Shown here: positions 37,345 to 47,014 of the stretch, piece after piece
How the letters are laid out: every line of letters starts with the position of its first letter
How positions within the stretch are numbered: position 1 is the first letter of the stretch
Position numbers and translations under genes: made by a program
Assembly (NCBI RefSeq): GCF_900106535.1
Contig: NZ_FNOH01000011.1
Location: 186,001 to 250,000 of the forward strand
Direction: 5' to 3'
Source of the DNA: Myxococcus xanthus
GTDB lineage: Bacteria; Myxococcota; Myxococcia; Myxococcales; Myxococcaceae
DNA: 64,000 nucleotides
The notes under the pieces: model-generated
What the model was told of the DNA's origin: nothing
Seen by the model: only the letters and a program-made list of their open reading frames with translations
Database searches by the model: none

Positions 37345-39615
37345 TCAGCGCCGCGCCTCCAGCACCCGCAGGCACGCCTCCGCCTGAAGCAACTCCAGGC
37401 GGGCTCCCGCGGCGGACGCATCTCTCGCCGCGAGCTGGAGCTGACGTCCGGCTTCATCCCACTCGCCCAACTGCAACTGGGCCCGCCCCAGCACGCACCG
37501 GAGCAACGATTGGAGGCGCCGGTCCTCCAACATGGACGCCAACTGGAGCCCTCGCAGCGCGTCTTCCTTCGCCAGCTCGGGCGCGCCCGCGCGCGTATGC
37601 AGCAGCGCCAGGCCATGGTGCGTGTAGGCCATGCCCCGGCGGTCTCCCGTGCGGGAGTCCAGCTCGAGCGCGAGCTGGAAGAAGTGCGCCGCGCGCTCCC
37701 TGTCTCCTGCCCGCGAATACGCATCGCCCAGGTTCAGCAGCGCGGTGGAGTGCTCCCACGTATCCCCCGCGCGCTCGCTCCAGCGCAGGACCTGGGCGTA
37801 TTCGGACGCCGCGGCCTCCGGGAATCCCAGCCCGAGCTGCGCGCTGCCCATGGCCCGGTGGAGCAGCGCCTCCACGCCCGCCCACGCGGGGCCGTCATCC
37901 CGGACCGCCCGCTGCAACTGCTCGCGGGCCAGGACAATCCTCGCGCGCGCCTCCTCGAACCGCCCCAGCGCGGACAGCGCCAACGCGGAGAGCGCGTCCA
38001 GCGACACGGACAACAGCGGCGCCGCGGACAGACAATCCCGGCGCCCCTCCCTGTCGAGCCCCAGCACCTCCTCGTACCTGCCGAGCGCGAGCACCACCGA
38101 CGCCCGCTTGAACAGACGCCGGGCCCGGTCCCCCGCGGGAGACGCCAACCCCTCATCATCCAACGTCCGCGCCGTATGCCACGCGGCGTCCGCTTCCGCG
38201 GGCTCGCCCGCCAGCCGGTGCGCGTCGCCCATGTATTCCCAGAGGCGGCGCTGCCACTCCCGCGCGGCGTCTGGCTTGAGAGCATCCGCCAGTCCCAACG
38301 CGAAGCGATACACAGCCATGGCGGGCCCCGGCTCCAATGCCGCCAGGTTCCAGCCTGCCAGTGATACCAGATAAGGCAGTGCCCGGGAGGACTCCTCTGC
38401 TGACAGCCATTGCCTTGTCAACTCCATACAGGCGCGTTGACGCAGCGGCTCCGGAAGGGCCTCATAGGCTTCCGCTGCCCGCCGGTGCGCCGCGGGCAAC
38501 TCCGCCTCCGGCAGTTCGTCGACGCCCGGGGCGGGCTCCACCGCCCACGTGTACCGGCCTCCCGCGACGGAGCGCAGCCAGCCCCCCGTCTCCAGCAGCG
38601 CCAGCGGCCCTACCCCACCCGCCAACGCCACCAGCACCGCCCGGGGAAACGACGGGCCCAGCACCGACGCCGCCCGGAGCACCTCCCGCTGTGCCGGGGG
38701 CAGCAAGGCCTGCCGCGCCGCATGTGCCGCCTCGCCCGTGAGTGGCACCTCCCGCTCCGGCTGCTCCTCGTGCAGGGTCACCGCGTGCAGCAGGTGCAGC
38801 GGGTGTCCGGCACTGCCGCGCAGCAGCGCCACCCGGGCCGCGGGCGTCAGTGTCCCCCGGTTCCGCAGCCGGCCCTCCAGCAGCGCCGCGGACTCGGCGG
38901 GCCCCAGCCGCCCCACCGTCAGGACTTCCGCCGTAAGAGGCGCGGGCGCCGTGCCACTGGGGCGCTGGAGCGCCAGCAACAGCAGCGGCGTGTGCGACAG
39001 CCGCGACACCAGCTCCTCCACCAGCGCATGGCTGAGCGCGTCCCCATGCTGCCAGTCCTCCAGCACCAACAGGCGCGGACGGCGGTGGGGCATCAGCGCG
39101 TGGCACAGGGAGTCGAAGAGGGCGGTGCGCTCGGAGGCGAGGCTCGCCGGAATGCCCTGGCGCTCGCGGCCTTCCAGGAAGCGCTGGATTCGCTCCGCGT
39201 CCGCGCTGGACACGCGGCCCGTCCCGGCCGGCGGGCTGAGCGCCCGCGTGGCGTCCAGCAGCTCCCGGAAGATGCCCGCCGGTGCGCCCGGCAGCGCCAG
39301 GCCACTGCCCTCCCAGACTTCGAAGCCATCCGAGGCCAGGCGCTCCACGAAGGCGTCCTTGATGCGCGTCTTGCCCATCCCCGCCTCCCCCATCAACCAC
39401 ACCGCCCGTCCCAGCCCGCGCCGCACATCCTCCGCCAGCCCCATCAGCCGCTTCAGCACCGCGATCCGGCCCACCAGCGGCGGGTGGCACAGCCCTGGCG
39501 CCCATCGGCGGACCGGCGCGTCCCGGGGTACCCCCGCCGCGCTCCGCGGACACGCCAGTACGCCTCCCAGGAAACGCGCCCCACACGCAACGCACGAGCC
39601 CGAAGCCGGGTTCAT
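37345..39615 (-). CDS. AAA ATPase-TPR protein with N-terminal zinc-ribbon-like motif
   Basis: 756 aa with an excellent Shine-Dalgarno (AGGGAGGTGA) before ATG 39615. Residues 8-22 have two cysteine pairs (CVACGARFLGGVLAC), resembling a small zinc ribbon. A STAND/AAA_16-type ATPase follows: Walker A GEAGMGKTRI (about 78-87), then LLVLEDWQHGDALS as Walker B. The C-terminal half contains TPR repeats (EAAASEYAQVLRWSERAGDT, STALLNLGDAYSRAGDRERA, MAYTHHGLALLHTRAGAPEL). No DNA-binding or kinase domain is attached, so it is an orphan AAA-TPR signalling or scaffold protein. Function is unknown. Confidence 0.82.
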   Translation of the reverse strand: MNPASGSCVACGARFLGGVLACPRSAAGVPRDAPVRRWAPGLCHPPLVGRIAVLKRLMGLAEDVRRGLGRAVWLMGEAGMGKTRIKDAFVERLASDGFEVWEGSGLALPGAPAGIFRELLDATRALSPPAGTGRVSSADAERIQRFLEGRERQGIPASLASERTALFDSLCHALMPHRRPRLLVLEDWQHGDALSHALVEELVSRLSHTPLLLLALQRPSGTAPAPLTAEVLTVGRLGPAESAALLEGRLRNRGTLTPAARVALLRGSAGHPLHLLHAVTLHEEQPEREVPLTGEAAHAARQALLPPAQREVLRAASVLGPSFPRAVLVALAGGVGPLALLETGGWLRSVAGGRYTWAVEPAPGVDELPEAELPAAHRRAAEAYEALPEPLRQRACMELTRQWLSAEESSRALPYLVSLAGWNLAALEPGPAMAVYRFALGLADALKPDAAREWQRRLWEYMGDAHRLAGEPAEADAAWHTARTLDDEGLASPAGDRARRLFKRASVVLALGRYEEVLGLDREGRRDCLSAAPLLSVSLDALSALALSALGRFEEARARIVLAREQLQRAVRDDGPAWAGVEALLHRAMGSAQLGLGFPEAAASEYAQVLRWSERAGDTWEHSTALLNLGDAYSRAGDRERAAHFFQLALELDSRTGDRRGMAYTHHGLALLHTRAGAPELAKEDALRGLQLASMLEDRRLQSLLRCVLGRAQLQLGEWDEAGRQLQLAARDASAAGARLELLQAEACLRVLEARR

Positions 39616-40110
39616 GGTCACCTCCCTGAAGGATGACGCTGTGTGAGTCGAGCGCCGGTCCTTCGCGTCGCCGGTACGACCGGGGGTGTTGTAGCGCCGG
39701 CATGCACCTCGCGCCTCCGGCCGCCAGGGATGTGGGACTGTTCGCTCCCCACCGCACACCCCCGACTCGCGTCGCAGTGCACTCCGGCGCCAGCCCAGGC
39801 CCGCAGTGCATCGAAAGCCTCACGCGCAGCGCGTTTTCAGCGCCCGCATCGCACAATGACAAACAATTCCAATCACACCAAATGAAACAGAAACAAGGTA
39901 CGCCCCGACTGGCGCCTGGAGAGCAAGCAGGCGTGAATCGCATGTTGAATACGAAATACTTTTGATGGATGCTCGTTGAGAGCTCGACACGGCAGCGACC
40001 CGCCGTGACCTTGGAGAAGCCCACCTAGCAAAGCCAAGCACCCTCCCCGCCCGTCCCTCCACGGCGCGGACTCCCCCTCGTCTGTCTTTAGTTCCCAGAG
40101 ATCCCCCCAC
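39616..40110. other. Intergenic region between divergent AAA-TPR and lyase genes
   Basis: 495 bp without a supported gene. The right half is AT-richer than its surroundings (around 39850-39965) and probably holds the promoter of the lyase-like lipoprotein. I cannot point to a convincing -35/-10 pair or operator. Confidence 0.5.
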
Positions 40111-41406
40111 ATGAAGAAGACCCTCCTGCTGGTTGGAACGCTGCTCGGTATGAGCAGCACTGGCTGCGGTGCCCCTGAAGATGATGTTTCATCTGAAGCC
40201 GGTGCGTCCCCCATCGAATTCGATGCCCTCGACAACTCCGCGGTCAGCGCCGCGGCGTTGACCACCCCCGGGTGCACCGCACTGACGGCCCGGTCGGTGA
40301 TTTCCAACGGCGACGACGGGAACGTCGCAGCCAATACCATGGACGACAACCTGGGCACGCGCTGGAGCCGGAGCGGCCGGGGCTCTTGGGTTGACTATGA
40401 CCTGGGCTCCATCCAGCAGGTCGCCGGGGTCTCCGTCGCGTGGCACCAGGGCAATACCCGCACGAATGAGTTCCTCGTCTCTGTTTCACCGGATGGCTAT
40501 ACCTATACACAGGTCTATTCGGGCAAGAGCAGCGGCACCACCGCCGCCGCGGAGACGTACAGCTTCAAGGCCGTCAACACCCGCCGGGTTCGCATCACCT
40601 TCCAGAGCAACAACGTCAATGAATGGGCCAGCATCGCCGAGGCGCGTGCCTGCTCGTCCACGACGTCGACTCCCACCGACCCCACCCCGAATCCGGATCC
40701 CACGCCGGAGCAGCCGCCCCCGGGCACCGGCGCCAGCGTGGTGTGGGTCGGTGACTTCGAGACCAACAGCCGCTCCCAGTGGAGCCACACGCAGATGGTG
40801 AGCGCGGACCGGCTGGCGCTGGTGAGCTCCCCCGCGCGGCAGGGCCGCTACGCCCTCAAGGCCACCGTGCGCAAGGGCGACGACCCCATCAACTCCAGCG
40901 GCAACCGCAACGAGCTGGTGCGCATGACGCGCGAGGCCACGGGCTCCGAGTACTACTACCGCTTCAGCACCATGTTCGACTCGAGCTTCCCCAGCGCGAA
41001 GACGTGGCAACTCTTCACCCAGTGGCACCACGAGGGCAACTCCGGTTCGCCCCCGGTGGAGTTCTACGTCTACGGCGAGGAGATTCGCCTCAACATCGGC
41101 GGCAACCCGGGCACCATCGTCTGGCGCACGCCGCTGGTTCGCGGCCGCTGGCTGGACTTCATCTTCCACGTGAAGTGGTCGCCGGACTCCAAGGTGGGCT
41201 TCGTGGAGCTGTACCTGAACGGCAAGGTGGTGCTGCCCAAGCGCTACATCGCCACGCAGTACAAGGGTCAGCTCAACTACCTGAAGGTCGGCCTGTACCG
41301 GAATGACACCATCAGCCCCGTGGGCATCGTCTACCACGACGGGTGGACCATGGCCCGCAAGCTGGAAGACGTCATCAGCCCGACGGCGGTCCTCAAGGCC
41401 CCGTAG
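40111..41406 (+). CDS. Discoidin (F5/8C) + heparin-lyase-like polysaccharide lyase lipoprotein
   Basis: 431 aa. Signal peptide MKKTLLLVGTLLGMSSTGC ends in a lipobox-like Cys. Residues about 55-180 form an F5/8 type C (discoidin) carbohydrate-binding domain (LGTRWSRSGRGSWVDYDLG, VRITFQSNNVNEWASIAEA). A Pro/Thr linker (TPTDPTPNPDPTPEQ) follows. Residues about 210-425 resemble the heparin lyase I/PL-type jelly-roll domain (FETNSRSQW, RNELVRMTREATGSEYYYRF, WHHEGNSGSPPVEFYV, GRWLDFIFHVKWSPDSKVG). It would be exported and bind and cleave an acidic polysaccharide. The exact substrate is unknown. It has its own promoter region upstream and a hairpin downstream. Confidence 0.82.
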   Translation: MKKTLLLVGTLLGMSSTGCGAPEDDVSSEAGASPIEFDALDNSAVSAAALTTPGCTALTARSVISNGDDGNVAANTMDDNLGTRWSRSGRGSWVDYDLGSIQQVAGVSVAWHQGNTRTNEFLVSVSPDGYTYTQVYSGKSSGTTAAAETYSFKAVNTRRVRITFQSNNVNEWASIAEARACSSTTSTPTDPTPNPDPTPEQPPPGTGASVVWVGDFETNSRSQWSHTQMVSADRLALVSSPARQGRYALKATVRKGDDPINSSGNRNELVRMTREATGSEYYYRFSTMFDSSFPSAKTWQLFTQWHHEGNSGSPPVEFYVYGEEIRLNIGGNPGTIVWRTPLVRGRWLDFIFHVKWSPDSKVGFVELYLNGKVVLPKRYIATQYKGQLNYLKVGLYRNDTISPVGIVYHDGWTMARKLEDVISPTAVLKAP

Positions 41407-41436
41407 CGACTGACGGGCAGCCAACACCCCTGCCCC

Positions 41437-41480
41437 CTCCCGGGCCGGAGGTCGCGTCCCCACGCGGCCCCGGCCCGGAG
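41437..41480 (+). terminator. GC-rich hairpin after the lyase gene
   Basis: CTCCCGGGCCGG pairs with CCGGCCCGGAG (one bulged base) around a 21-nt loop, 30 bp past the lyase stop and 13 bp before the next gene. No U-tract. Confidence 0.5.
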
Positions 41481-41493
41481 TAGTTTCCGGGGC

Positions 41494-41811
41494 ATGTCCC
41501 ACAGTCTCCTCGTCGTTCACGTCCAGGTCCACGTCAAGCAGGAGCACGTGGACGCCTTCCACCAGGCCACGCTCGCCAATGCGCGAGAAAGCGTGAAGGA
41601 GCCTGGCATTGCCCGTTTCGACGTCCTGCAGGACGCCGAGGACCCCACGCGCTTCGTGCTGGTGGAGGCGTACCGGACGCCGCAGGCCCCCGCCGCGCAC
41701 AAGGAGACGGCGCACTACCTCACATGGCGCGACACCGTGGCTCCGATGATGTCAGAGCCCCGCACCAGCCGGAAGTTCGTCAACCGCTTCCCTGAAGACG
41801 CCGGGTGGTGA
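41494..41811 (+). CDS. ABM-domain (LsrG-like) monooxygenase
   Basis: 105 aa single antibiotic-biosynthesis-monooxygenase domain (ferredoxin-like alpha/beta barrel). The family pattern is clear: [50 protein letters not shown] and [18 protein letters not shown]. Such proteins include quinol monooxygenases and LsrG, which acts on phospho-AI-2. Its end overlaps the alcohol dehydrogenase start by 7 bp, so the two are co-translated and probably act on related carbonyl metabolites (inference). Confidence 0.88.
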   Translation: MSHSLLVVHVQVHVKQEHVDAFHQATLANARESVKEPGIARFDVLQDAEDPTRFVLVEAYRTPQAPAAHKETAHYLTWRDTVAPMMSEPRTSRKFVNRFPEDAGW

Positions 41812-42986
41812 CGGACGTGAGCGCTTCTTCCTCGTTCGAGTTCGCCACCGCCACCCGCGTCGTCTTCGGCCCGGGCCGCCTGGCCGAGGCACCCGAAATC
41901 ATTCGCGGCCTCGGGGGCTCCCGGGTGCTGCTCGTCACCGGCGCGAATCCCTCCCGCGCACGGCCCCTCCACGACGCATTGGAGCGCCTGGGCCTGGGGG
42001 TGACTGTCTTCTCCGTGGACGGCGAGCCCACCGTGGAGCGTGCTCGTGAAGGCACCGCGCGCGTCGCGGAAGCGGGCTGTGATGTGGTGGTGGCCCTGGG
42101 CGGAGGCAGCGCGTTGGACGCGGGCAAGGCCATTGCAGCGCTCGCCGCCAACGGGGGCGACCCGCTGGACTACCTGGAAGTCATTGGCCGGGGCCAGCCG
42201 CTCACCCGCCCGTCCCTGCCCTTCATGGCCATCCCCACCACGGCCGGCACGGGCTCCGAGGTGACGCGCAACGCGGTGCTGGGCTCGAAGGACGCGAAGG
42301 CGAAGGCCAGCCTGCGCAGTCCACACATGCTGCCGCGCGTGGCGCTGGTGGACCCGGACCTGCTCACGGGGGCACCGGCCGCCGTGCTTGCATCCAGTGG
42401 CATGGACGCGCTGTCGCAGCTCATCGAGCCCTACCTCTCCGCGCGCGCCAACCCGCTGACGGACGCGCTGGCACGCGAGGGCCTGCGAAGGTCGGCCCGC
42501 TCGCTGCGGCGCGCGGTGCTGGACGGTCCGGATGCGCCCGCCCGCGAGGACCTGGCCCTGGCCAGTCTCTTCGGCGGTCTGTGTCTGGCCAATGCGGGCC
42601 TGGGCGCGGTGCACGGCTTCGCCGCGCCCCTGGGTGGCATGTTCGACGCGCCCCACGGCGCGGTGTGCGCGGCATTGCTGCCAGCGGTGTTGGACGTCAA
42701 CCTGCGCGCGCTGCGGGCCCGTGCGCCAACGCATCCATCACTGCCCCGGGTGCAGGAGTTGGCGGCGCTGCTGACGGGGCGGGTGGATGCAAGGGCCGAG
42801 GACGCCGTCACGTGGGTGGACGAACTTCGCGCGGCGCTGGGCGTACCGGGGCTGGGACGCTACGGGCTGACGGAGGCCCAGGTACCAGCGCTGGTGGCGA
42901 AGGCCAAGGAGGCCAGCAGCATGAAGGCCAACCCCCTGGTGCTCACCGACGCAGAGCTGGCGGAAATCGCCAGCCGGTCGCTGTAG
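41805..42986 (+). CDS. Iron-containing alcohol dehydrogenase family protein
   Basis: 393 aa. The NAD(P)-binding [10 protein letters not shown] motif is present, followed by [12 protein letters not shown]. Metal-ligand positions fit [10 protein letters not shown] (Asp/His-type site with Gln at the usual His), [14 protein letters not shown] and [10 protein letters not shown]. Type III dehydrogenases reduce aldehydes or oxidise alcohols. The family also includes maleylacetate reductases, which resemble this gene in lacking some metal ligands. The start is GTG 41805, 41808 or 41817, all within the end of the ABM gene. The C-terminus [18 protein letters not shown] is typical. Confidence 0.85.
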   Translation: MVTDVSASSSFEFATATRVVFGPGRLAEAPEIIRGLGGSRVLLVTGANPSRARPLHDALERLGLGVTVFSVDGEPTVERAREGTARVAEAGCDVVVALGGGSALDAGKAIAALAANGGDPLDYLEVIGRGQPLTRPSLPFMAIPTTAGTGSEVTRNAVLGSKDAKAKASLRSPHMLPRVALVDPDLLTGAPAAVLASSGMDALSQLIEPYLSARANPLTDALAREGLRRSARSLRRAVLDGPDAPAREDLALASLFGGLCLANAGLGAVHGFAAPLGGMFDAPHGAVCAALLPAVLDVNLRALRARAPTHPSLPRVQELAALLTGRVDARAEDAVTWVDELRAALGVPGLGRYGLTEAQVPALVAKAKEASSMKANPLVLTDAELAEIASRSL

Positions 42987-42997
42987 GACCCGCGCCG

Positions 42998-44527
42998 TTA
43001 CACCTTGTAGAGCAGGTCCATGTACTTCTTGAGCAGGTCGCTCACCAGACCGCGGAAGGGCACGGAGGCCGCCATGCCGTACACGGGCGCCATCGTCCCC
43101 TTCGCGCTGGGGTGGGACTTCACGTAGTCCACGGCGTCGCGCAGGTCGACCAGGAACTGCTCCGCGACGCCGGGCTGCGTGTGGCGCAGCGTGACGCACA
43201 GGTGGACGGCGGACGGTTTGTGCAGGCCGTTGAGGTTCCACCCGTGCTCGCTCATCCGCTCCATCACCTGGAAGATGTCCACGGACTCCGAACCGAAGGC
43301 GATGACGAACAGCGGGTCCCCCAGCACGTGCAGCTCCGGGATGTCCCGGATGCCCTTCTTGATGGCCGCCGCCGTCTCCAGGATGCTCCGGGTGGCGTCC
43401 AGGTAGCCCTGCTCCCCCGTGCTCACCAGCGCGGCCCACGCCGAGGCGATGAGCGCCCCGGGCCGGCTGCCGGAGAAGGTGGGCGAGAAGTAGATGCCAC
43501 CCGGCCAGTCCGTCGCCGTGAAGTACTGGTGCGAGCGCAGCTCCGTGCCCCGGTACAACACCACCGAGGAGCCCTTGGCCGCATAGCCGAACTTGTGCGT
43601 GTCCACGGACATGGACGTCACGCCCGGCAGCCGGAAGTCGAAGGGCGGCACGTCGTAGCCCAGCTTCATGGCGAAGGGCAGCACGAAGCCGCCCAGGCAC
43701 GCGTCGGTGTGGAAGCCGATGCGCTTCTTGCGCGCGATCTCGGACAGCGCCTCGATGGGGTCGATGACACCGTGCGGAAAGCCGGGCGCCGAGCCGATGA
43801 GGACGATGGTGTTGCGGTTGATGGCCTTGCGCATGGCGGCCACGTCCGCACGGTAGTCCGGGCCCACCGGCACCCGCACCATCTTGATGCCGAAGTAGTG
43901 CGCCGCCTTGTCGAAGGCCGGGTGCGCGCTGGCGGGCGCCACCATCTCCGGCCTGGTGATGCCCTTGGTCTCCCGGGCCCAGTCCCGGTACGTCTTCATC
44001 GCCAGCATGATGCTCTCGGTGCCACCGGACGACATGGCCCCGCAGATGCGCGCCTCCTCCGGCTGGCCCGCGTTCGCCACGTCCGCGCCGAGCATGCTGG
44101 CCGTCATCGCCACCACCTCCGCCTCGAACTTGGTGGCGCTGGGCCACAGGTCGGCGTGCAGCGGGTTGCTCTGCGAATGCAGCGCATAGACGCGGTTGAG
44201 GAACGCGATGTGCTCCGCGTCGCCGTTGTACACGCCTCCGGACACGCGGCCCTCCCGCCAGCGGTACTCCTCCTGCGACTCCAGGGCCTGGAGCTCACGC
44301 AGCACGTCCTCGCGCGAGCGCCCCGTCGGCGGCAGGTGGTCGAACGACTGCATCTTCCCGCGGTAGGGCTTGAGGCCGCTCTCCAGTTCGGACAGCAGCG
44401 AGCCCGTCTCCCGGTTGAGCAGGCCCTTCACACCCGGAACAGCCTTGAGGTAGCGCTCCGCCGCGGATAGCAGCCTCGGCGGGACGTGGTTGAGCAGGCT
44501 CAGCGCCTTCAGGTCTGGAAGTGCCAT
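42998..44527 (-). CDS. Sphingosine-1-phosphate-lyase-like PLP-dependent enzyme
   Basis: 509 aa group II PLP decarboxylase-fold enzyme. The Schiff-base lysine is in [13 protein letters not shown], the pattern of sphingosine-1-phosphate lyases. The PLP-phosphate region is [15 protein letters not shown] and the cofactor Asp/His lies in [13 protein letters not shown]. The N-terminus has no clear membrane anchor. Bacterial homologues cleave long-chain-base phosphates to phosphoethanolamine and an aldehyde. Myxobacteria are known to make sphingolipids, so this reaction is plausible but not proven. It is co-directional with the FGGY kinase upstream (17-bp gap) and probably in one operon. Confidence 0.85.
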   Translation of the reverse strand: MALPDLKALSLLNHVPPRLLSAAERYLKAVPGVKGLLNRETGSLLSELESGLKPYRGKMQSFDHLPPTGRSREDVLRELQALESQEEYRWREGRVSGGVYNGDAEHIAFLNRVYALHSQSNPLHADLWPSATKFEAEVVAMTASMLGADVANAGQPEEARICGAMSSGGTESIMLAMKTYRDWARETKGITRPEMVAPASAHPAFDKAAHYFGIKMVRVPVGPDYRADVAAMRKAINRNTIVLIGSAPGFPHGVIDPIEALSEIARKKRIGFHTDACLGGFVLPFAMKLGYDVPPFDFRLPGVTSMSVDTHKFGYAAKGSSVVLYRGTELRSHQYFTATDWPGGIYFSPTFSGSRPGALIASAWAALVSTGEQGYLDATRSILETAAAIKKGIRDIPELHVLGDPLFVIAFGSESVDIFQVMERMSEHGWNLNGLHKPSAVHLCVTLRHTQPGVAEQFLVDLRDAVDYVKSHPSAKGTMAPVYGMAASVPFRGLVSDLLKKYMDLLYKV

Positions 44528-44544
44528 GGCGAACTCCTGGGGGT

Positions 44545-46140
44545 TCAGGCGCTTCGCGCTCGATTGAGCCGCGCGAAGATGGCCTTGTTGTGTTTGTAGA
44601 TGTTGACGAACTCGCGAAACAGCTCGTCGTAGAGCGCCGCGTTCTTCGAATCCGGATGAAAGGTGCGGGCGACCGGCACGAGCGAGGGAATCTCCTCCAC
44701 CGTCAGCCGCCCCAGCGCCACCGCGGCCTGGAACGCGGCGCCTCGTGCGTTGGCGAGCACCGGCTCATCCACCTGCTGCACCGCGCGGCCCAGCACGTCC
44801 GCGTGAATCTGGCACCACAGCGCGGAGCGTGCCCCGCCGCCGATGATTCGCAGCGAGTCCAACCGCCGGCCCACGAACTGCTCCACATAGGTGAAGAGCC
44901 AGCGCGAGTTGTAGGCCACGCCCTCCATCACCGCCCGGACCATATGCGCCCGCGTCGTCTTCAGGGACTGGTTGAAGAAGCCGCCGCGCAGTGACTTGTC
45001 GTCCACCGGGCTGCGCTCGCCGTTGAGCCAGGGCAGGAAGATGAGCTGGTCGCTGCCCGCGGGGACGTTGCCCGCCTGCGCCTCCATCACCCGGTAGAGG
45101 TCCGGCGCGTCACCGTCCGTGCCCGCCCCCGCATCCCGGCCATACAGGATGTTGTCCTTGAGGAAGGTGAGGCAGATGCCGGCGGACTCCTGTTCGTTGG
45201 CCAGCAGGTAGCGCCCGGGCAGGGCGGACGGCACGGACGCCATCTGGTGGAAGAGGTCCGTCTTCTTGTAGGGCACGTGGCAGCACAGCCACGACGAGGT
45301 CCCTACGCACAGGTGGGGCTCGAAGTCTCCCACCGCGCCAGACCCCACGGCGGCGGCGAGGATGTCCGGCGCGCCCGTCACCACCTGAACGTCCTCGCGC
45401 AGGCCCAGCTCGCTCGCGGCCTGCGCCTGGAGCGGCCCCAGCACCGTGGAGGCGGGGACCAGGTCCGGGAGCTTCTCCCGCTCGAGCCCCGCCATCTTCA
45501 GCAGCCGGTCGTCATAGGCGATGCGGCCCAGCGCGCGGTTGTCCGTCACCCAGTGCAGGGTGATGGAGTCATACGAGGCGGCGCAGCGGCCACTCAGCTT
45601 CAGGTTGAGCCAGTCCTTCGGCTCCAGGAACTTGTACGTCCGCCGGTACACGTCCGGGCGCTCGCGCCGCAGGTAGAGGATGTGGCCCACCGGGTCCTTG
45701 CCCGACAGGCTGGGCACTCCGCCCGACAGGCGAATCCACGTCATCAGGCGGCGGACGTCGTAGCCCTCCACGGAGAGGAAGCCGCCCACCGCGCGCTTCA
45801 CGTCCGGCGCGCCGCGTGAGTCCATCCAGATGAGCGCGGGGCACACGGGCGTGCCGGACGCGTCCACCGCGACGGTGCCGGACCACTGCGAGCTGCAGTT
45901 GACGCCGATGACGTCCTCCGCGCGCACGGCCCCAGAGGCCAGCAGGCGCCGCGTCGCCAGGACGATGGCGCGCCACCACGCCTCCGGCTGCTGCTCGGCG
46001 CCCCCATCCGGGAGCAGGGCCAGCTCCAGCGGCTCCACGTCACCGCCCAGAATCCGTCCCCTCAGCGTGACGGCCGCCACCTTGACGGCGGACGTCCCGA
46101 GGTCAATGGCCAGGATGGCCTGCTCACCTGCGTGGGACAC
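44545..46140 (-). CDS. FGGY-family carbohydrate kinase (xylulokinase-like)
   Basis: 531 aa with the two-lobed FGGY fold: N-terminal phosphate loop [16 protein letters not shown], substrate region [19 protein letters not shown], the catalytic segment [10 protein letters not shown], and C-terminal [21 protein letters not shown] with [19 protein letters not shown]. It phosphorylates a pentulose or other sugar alcohol using ATP. The substrate cannot be assigned. The start is GTG 46140, set by a perfect GGAGGGAAGT Shine-Dalgarno immediately upstream. The ATG at 46152 lies within that site. It lies 17 bp before the PLP lyase gene. Confidence 0.87.
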   Translation of the reverse strand: MSHAGEQAILAIDLGTSAVKVAAVTLRGRILGGDVEPLELALLPDGGAEQQPEAWWRAIVLATRRLLASGAVRAEDVIGVNCSSQWSGTVAVDASGTPVCPALIWMDSRGAPDVKRAVGGFLSVEGYDVRRLMTWIRLSGGVPSLSGKDPVGHILYLRRERPDVYRRTYKFLEPKDWLNLKLSGRCAASYDSITLHWVTDNRALGRIAYDDRLLKMAGLEREKLPDLVPASTVLGPLQAQAASELGLREDVQVVTGAPDILAAAVGSGAVGDFEPHLCVGTSSWLCCHVPYKKTDLFHQMASVPSALPGRYLLANEQESAGICLTFLKDNILYGRDAGAGTDGDAPDLYRVMEAQAGNVPAGSDQLIFLPWLNGERSPVDDKSLRGGFFNQSLKTTRAHMVRAVMEGVAYNSRWLFTYVEQFVGRRLDSLRIIGGGARSALWCQIHADVLGRAVQQVDEPVLANARGAAFQAAVALGRLTVEEIPSLVPVARTFHPDSKNAALYDELFREFVNIYKHNKAIFARLNRARSA

Positions 46141-46387
46141 ACTTCCCTCCATGCCGGGCGTCAAGACAGACCGGGCGGGCGATTGCCGCGGCGGCCGAGT
46201 CTAGGAAACGAATGCGTGCAGCCTGCCACCGACGCGTGAAAGTTCGTCGTTTTTCTGAAAGCTCGGAAGAAGTCCCCGCGCCCTCGTCCGCCCCCGGGGC
46301 GTGGTGGCGGACCGTTCCTCCCGTGGGTGGATTCCACGCGCCCCGCCCGTCCTACCTTTGCGCGAGGCCCAGAACAGGGGGACCACC

Positions 46388-46951
46388 ATGGCCGAAGTCC
46401 AGCAGCCCTTCCTCACGGATATCACCGAGATTCGCCGCCGAGCCCGGGAGCACCTGGAGGAAGGCGCCATCACCGAAGACTACGAGGGCGACGTCAACGC
46501 CACCATCAAGCTGCTCAACGACGCACTGGCGACGGAAATCGTCTGCGTGCTGCGCTACACCTACCACTACGTCGCCGCGGTGGGCATCCAGAGCGAGTCC
46601 GTGAAGGACGAGTTTGGAACGCACGCCCGCGAGGAGCAGCAGCACGCGCTTCGCATCGCCGAGCGCATCAACCAGCTCGGTGGCAAGGCGGACTTCAACC
46701 CCGAAGGACTGCTGTCCCGCAGCGCCAGCCAATACGCCGAAGGGCAGAACCTGGTGGACATGATCAAGGAGAACCTCATCGCCGAGCGCATCGCCATCCA
46801 GACGTACCAGGAGATGGTGCGCTACTTCGCCAACCATGACCCGACGACGCGCCGGATGATGGAGGACATCCTCGCCAAGGAGGAGGAGCACGCCAACGAC
46901 ATGCATGACCTGCTGGTGGCACACCAGGGCAAGCCGCCCCTGCGGAGCTGA
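46388..46951 (+). CDS. Bacterioferritin/ferritin-like di-iron protein
   Basis: 187 aa four-helix ferritin-like protein. Di-iron ligands fit LATEIVCVLRYTYHY (Glu), EEQQHALRIAERI (Glu, His), ENLIAERIAIQTYQEMV (Glu) and KEEEHANDMHDLL (Glu, His). ATG 46388 follows AGGGGGA at a good distance, so the longer reading from 46301 is rejected. The N-terminal extension of about 45 residues is longer than in standard Bfr. Likely roles are iron storage or oxidation, or oxidative-stress protection. The intergenic region upstream (46141-46387) is shared with the divergent FGGY kinase. Confidence 0.87.
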   Translation: MAEVQQPFLTDITEIRRRAREHLEEGAITEDYEGDVNATIKLLNDALATEIVCVLRYTYHYVAAVGIQSESVKDEFGTHAREEQQHALRIAERINQLGGKADFNPEGLLSRSASQYAEGQNLVDMIKENLIAERIAIQTYQEMVRYFANHDPTTRRMMEDILAKEEEHANDMHDLLVAHQGKPPLRS

Positions 46952-47014
46952 GCGCCGCCTGGCCGCCGCGCTCGCGCCTGGCTAAGGTGGCGGGCAACGC
47001 GTCCGGGGGGTGGC

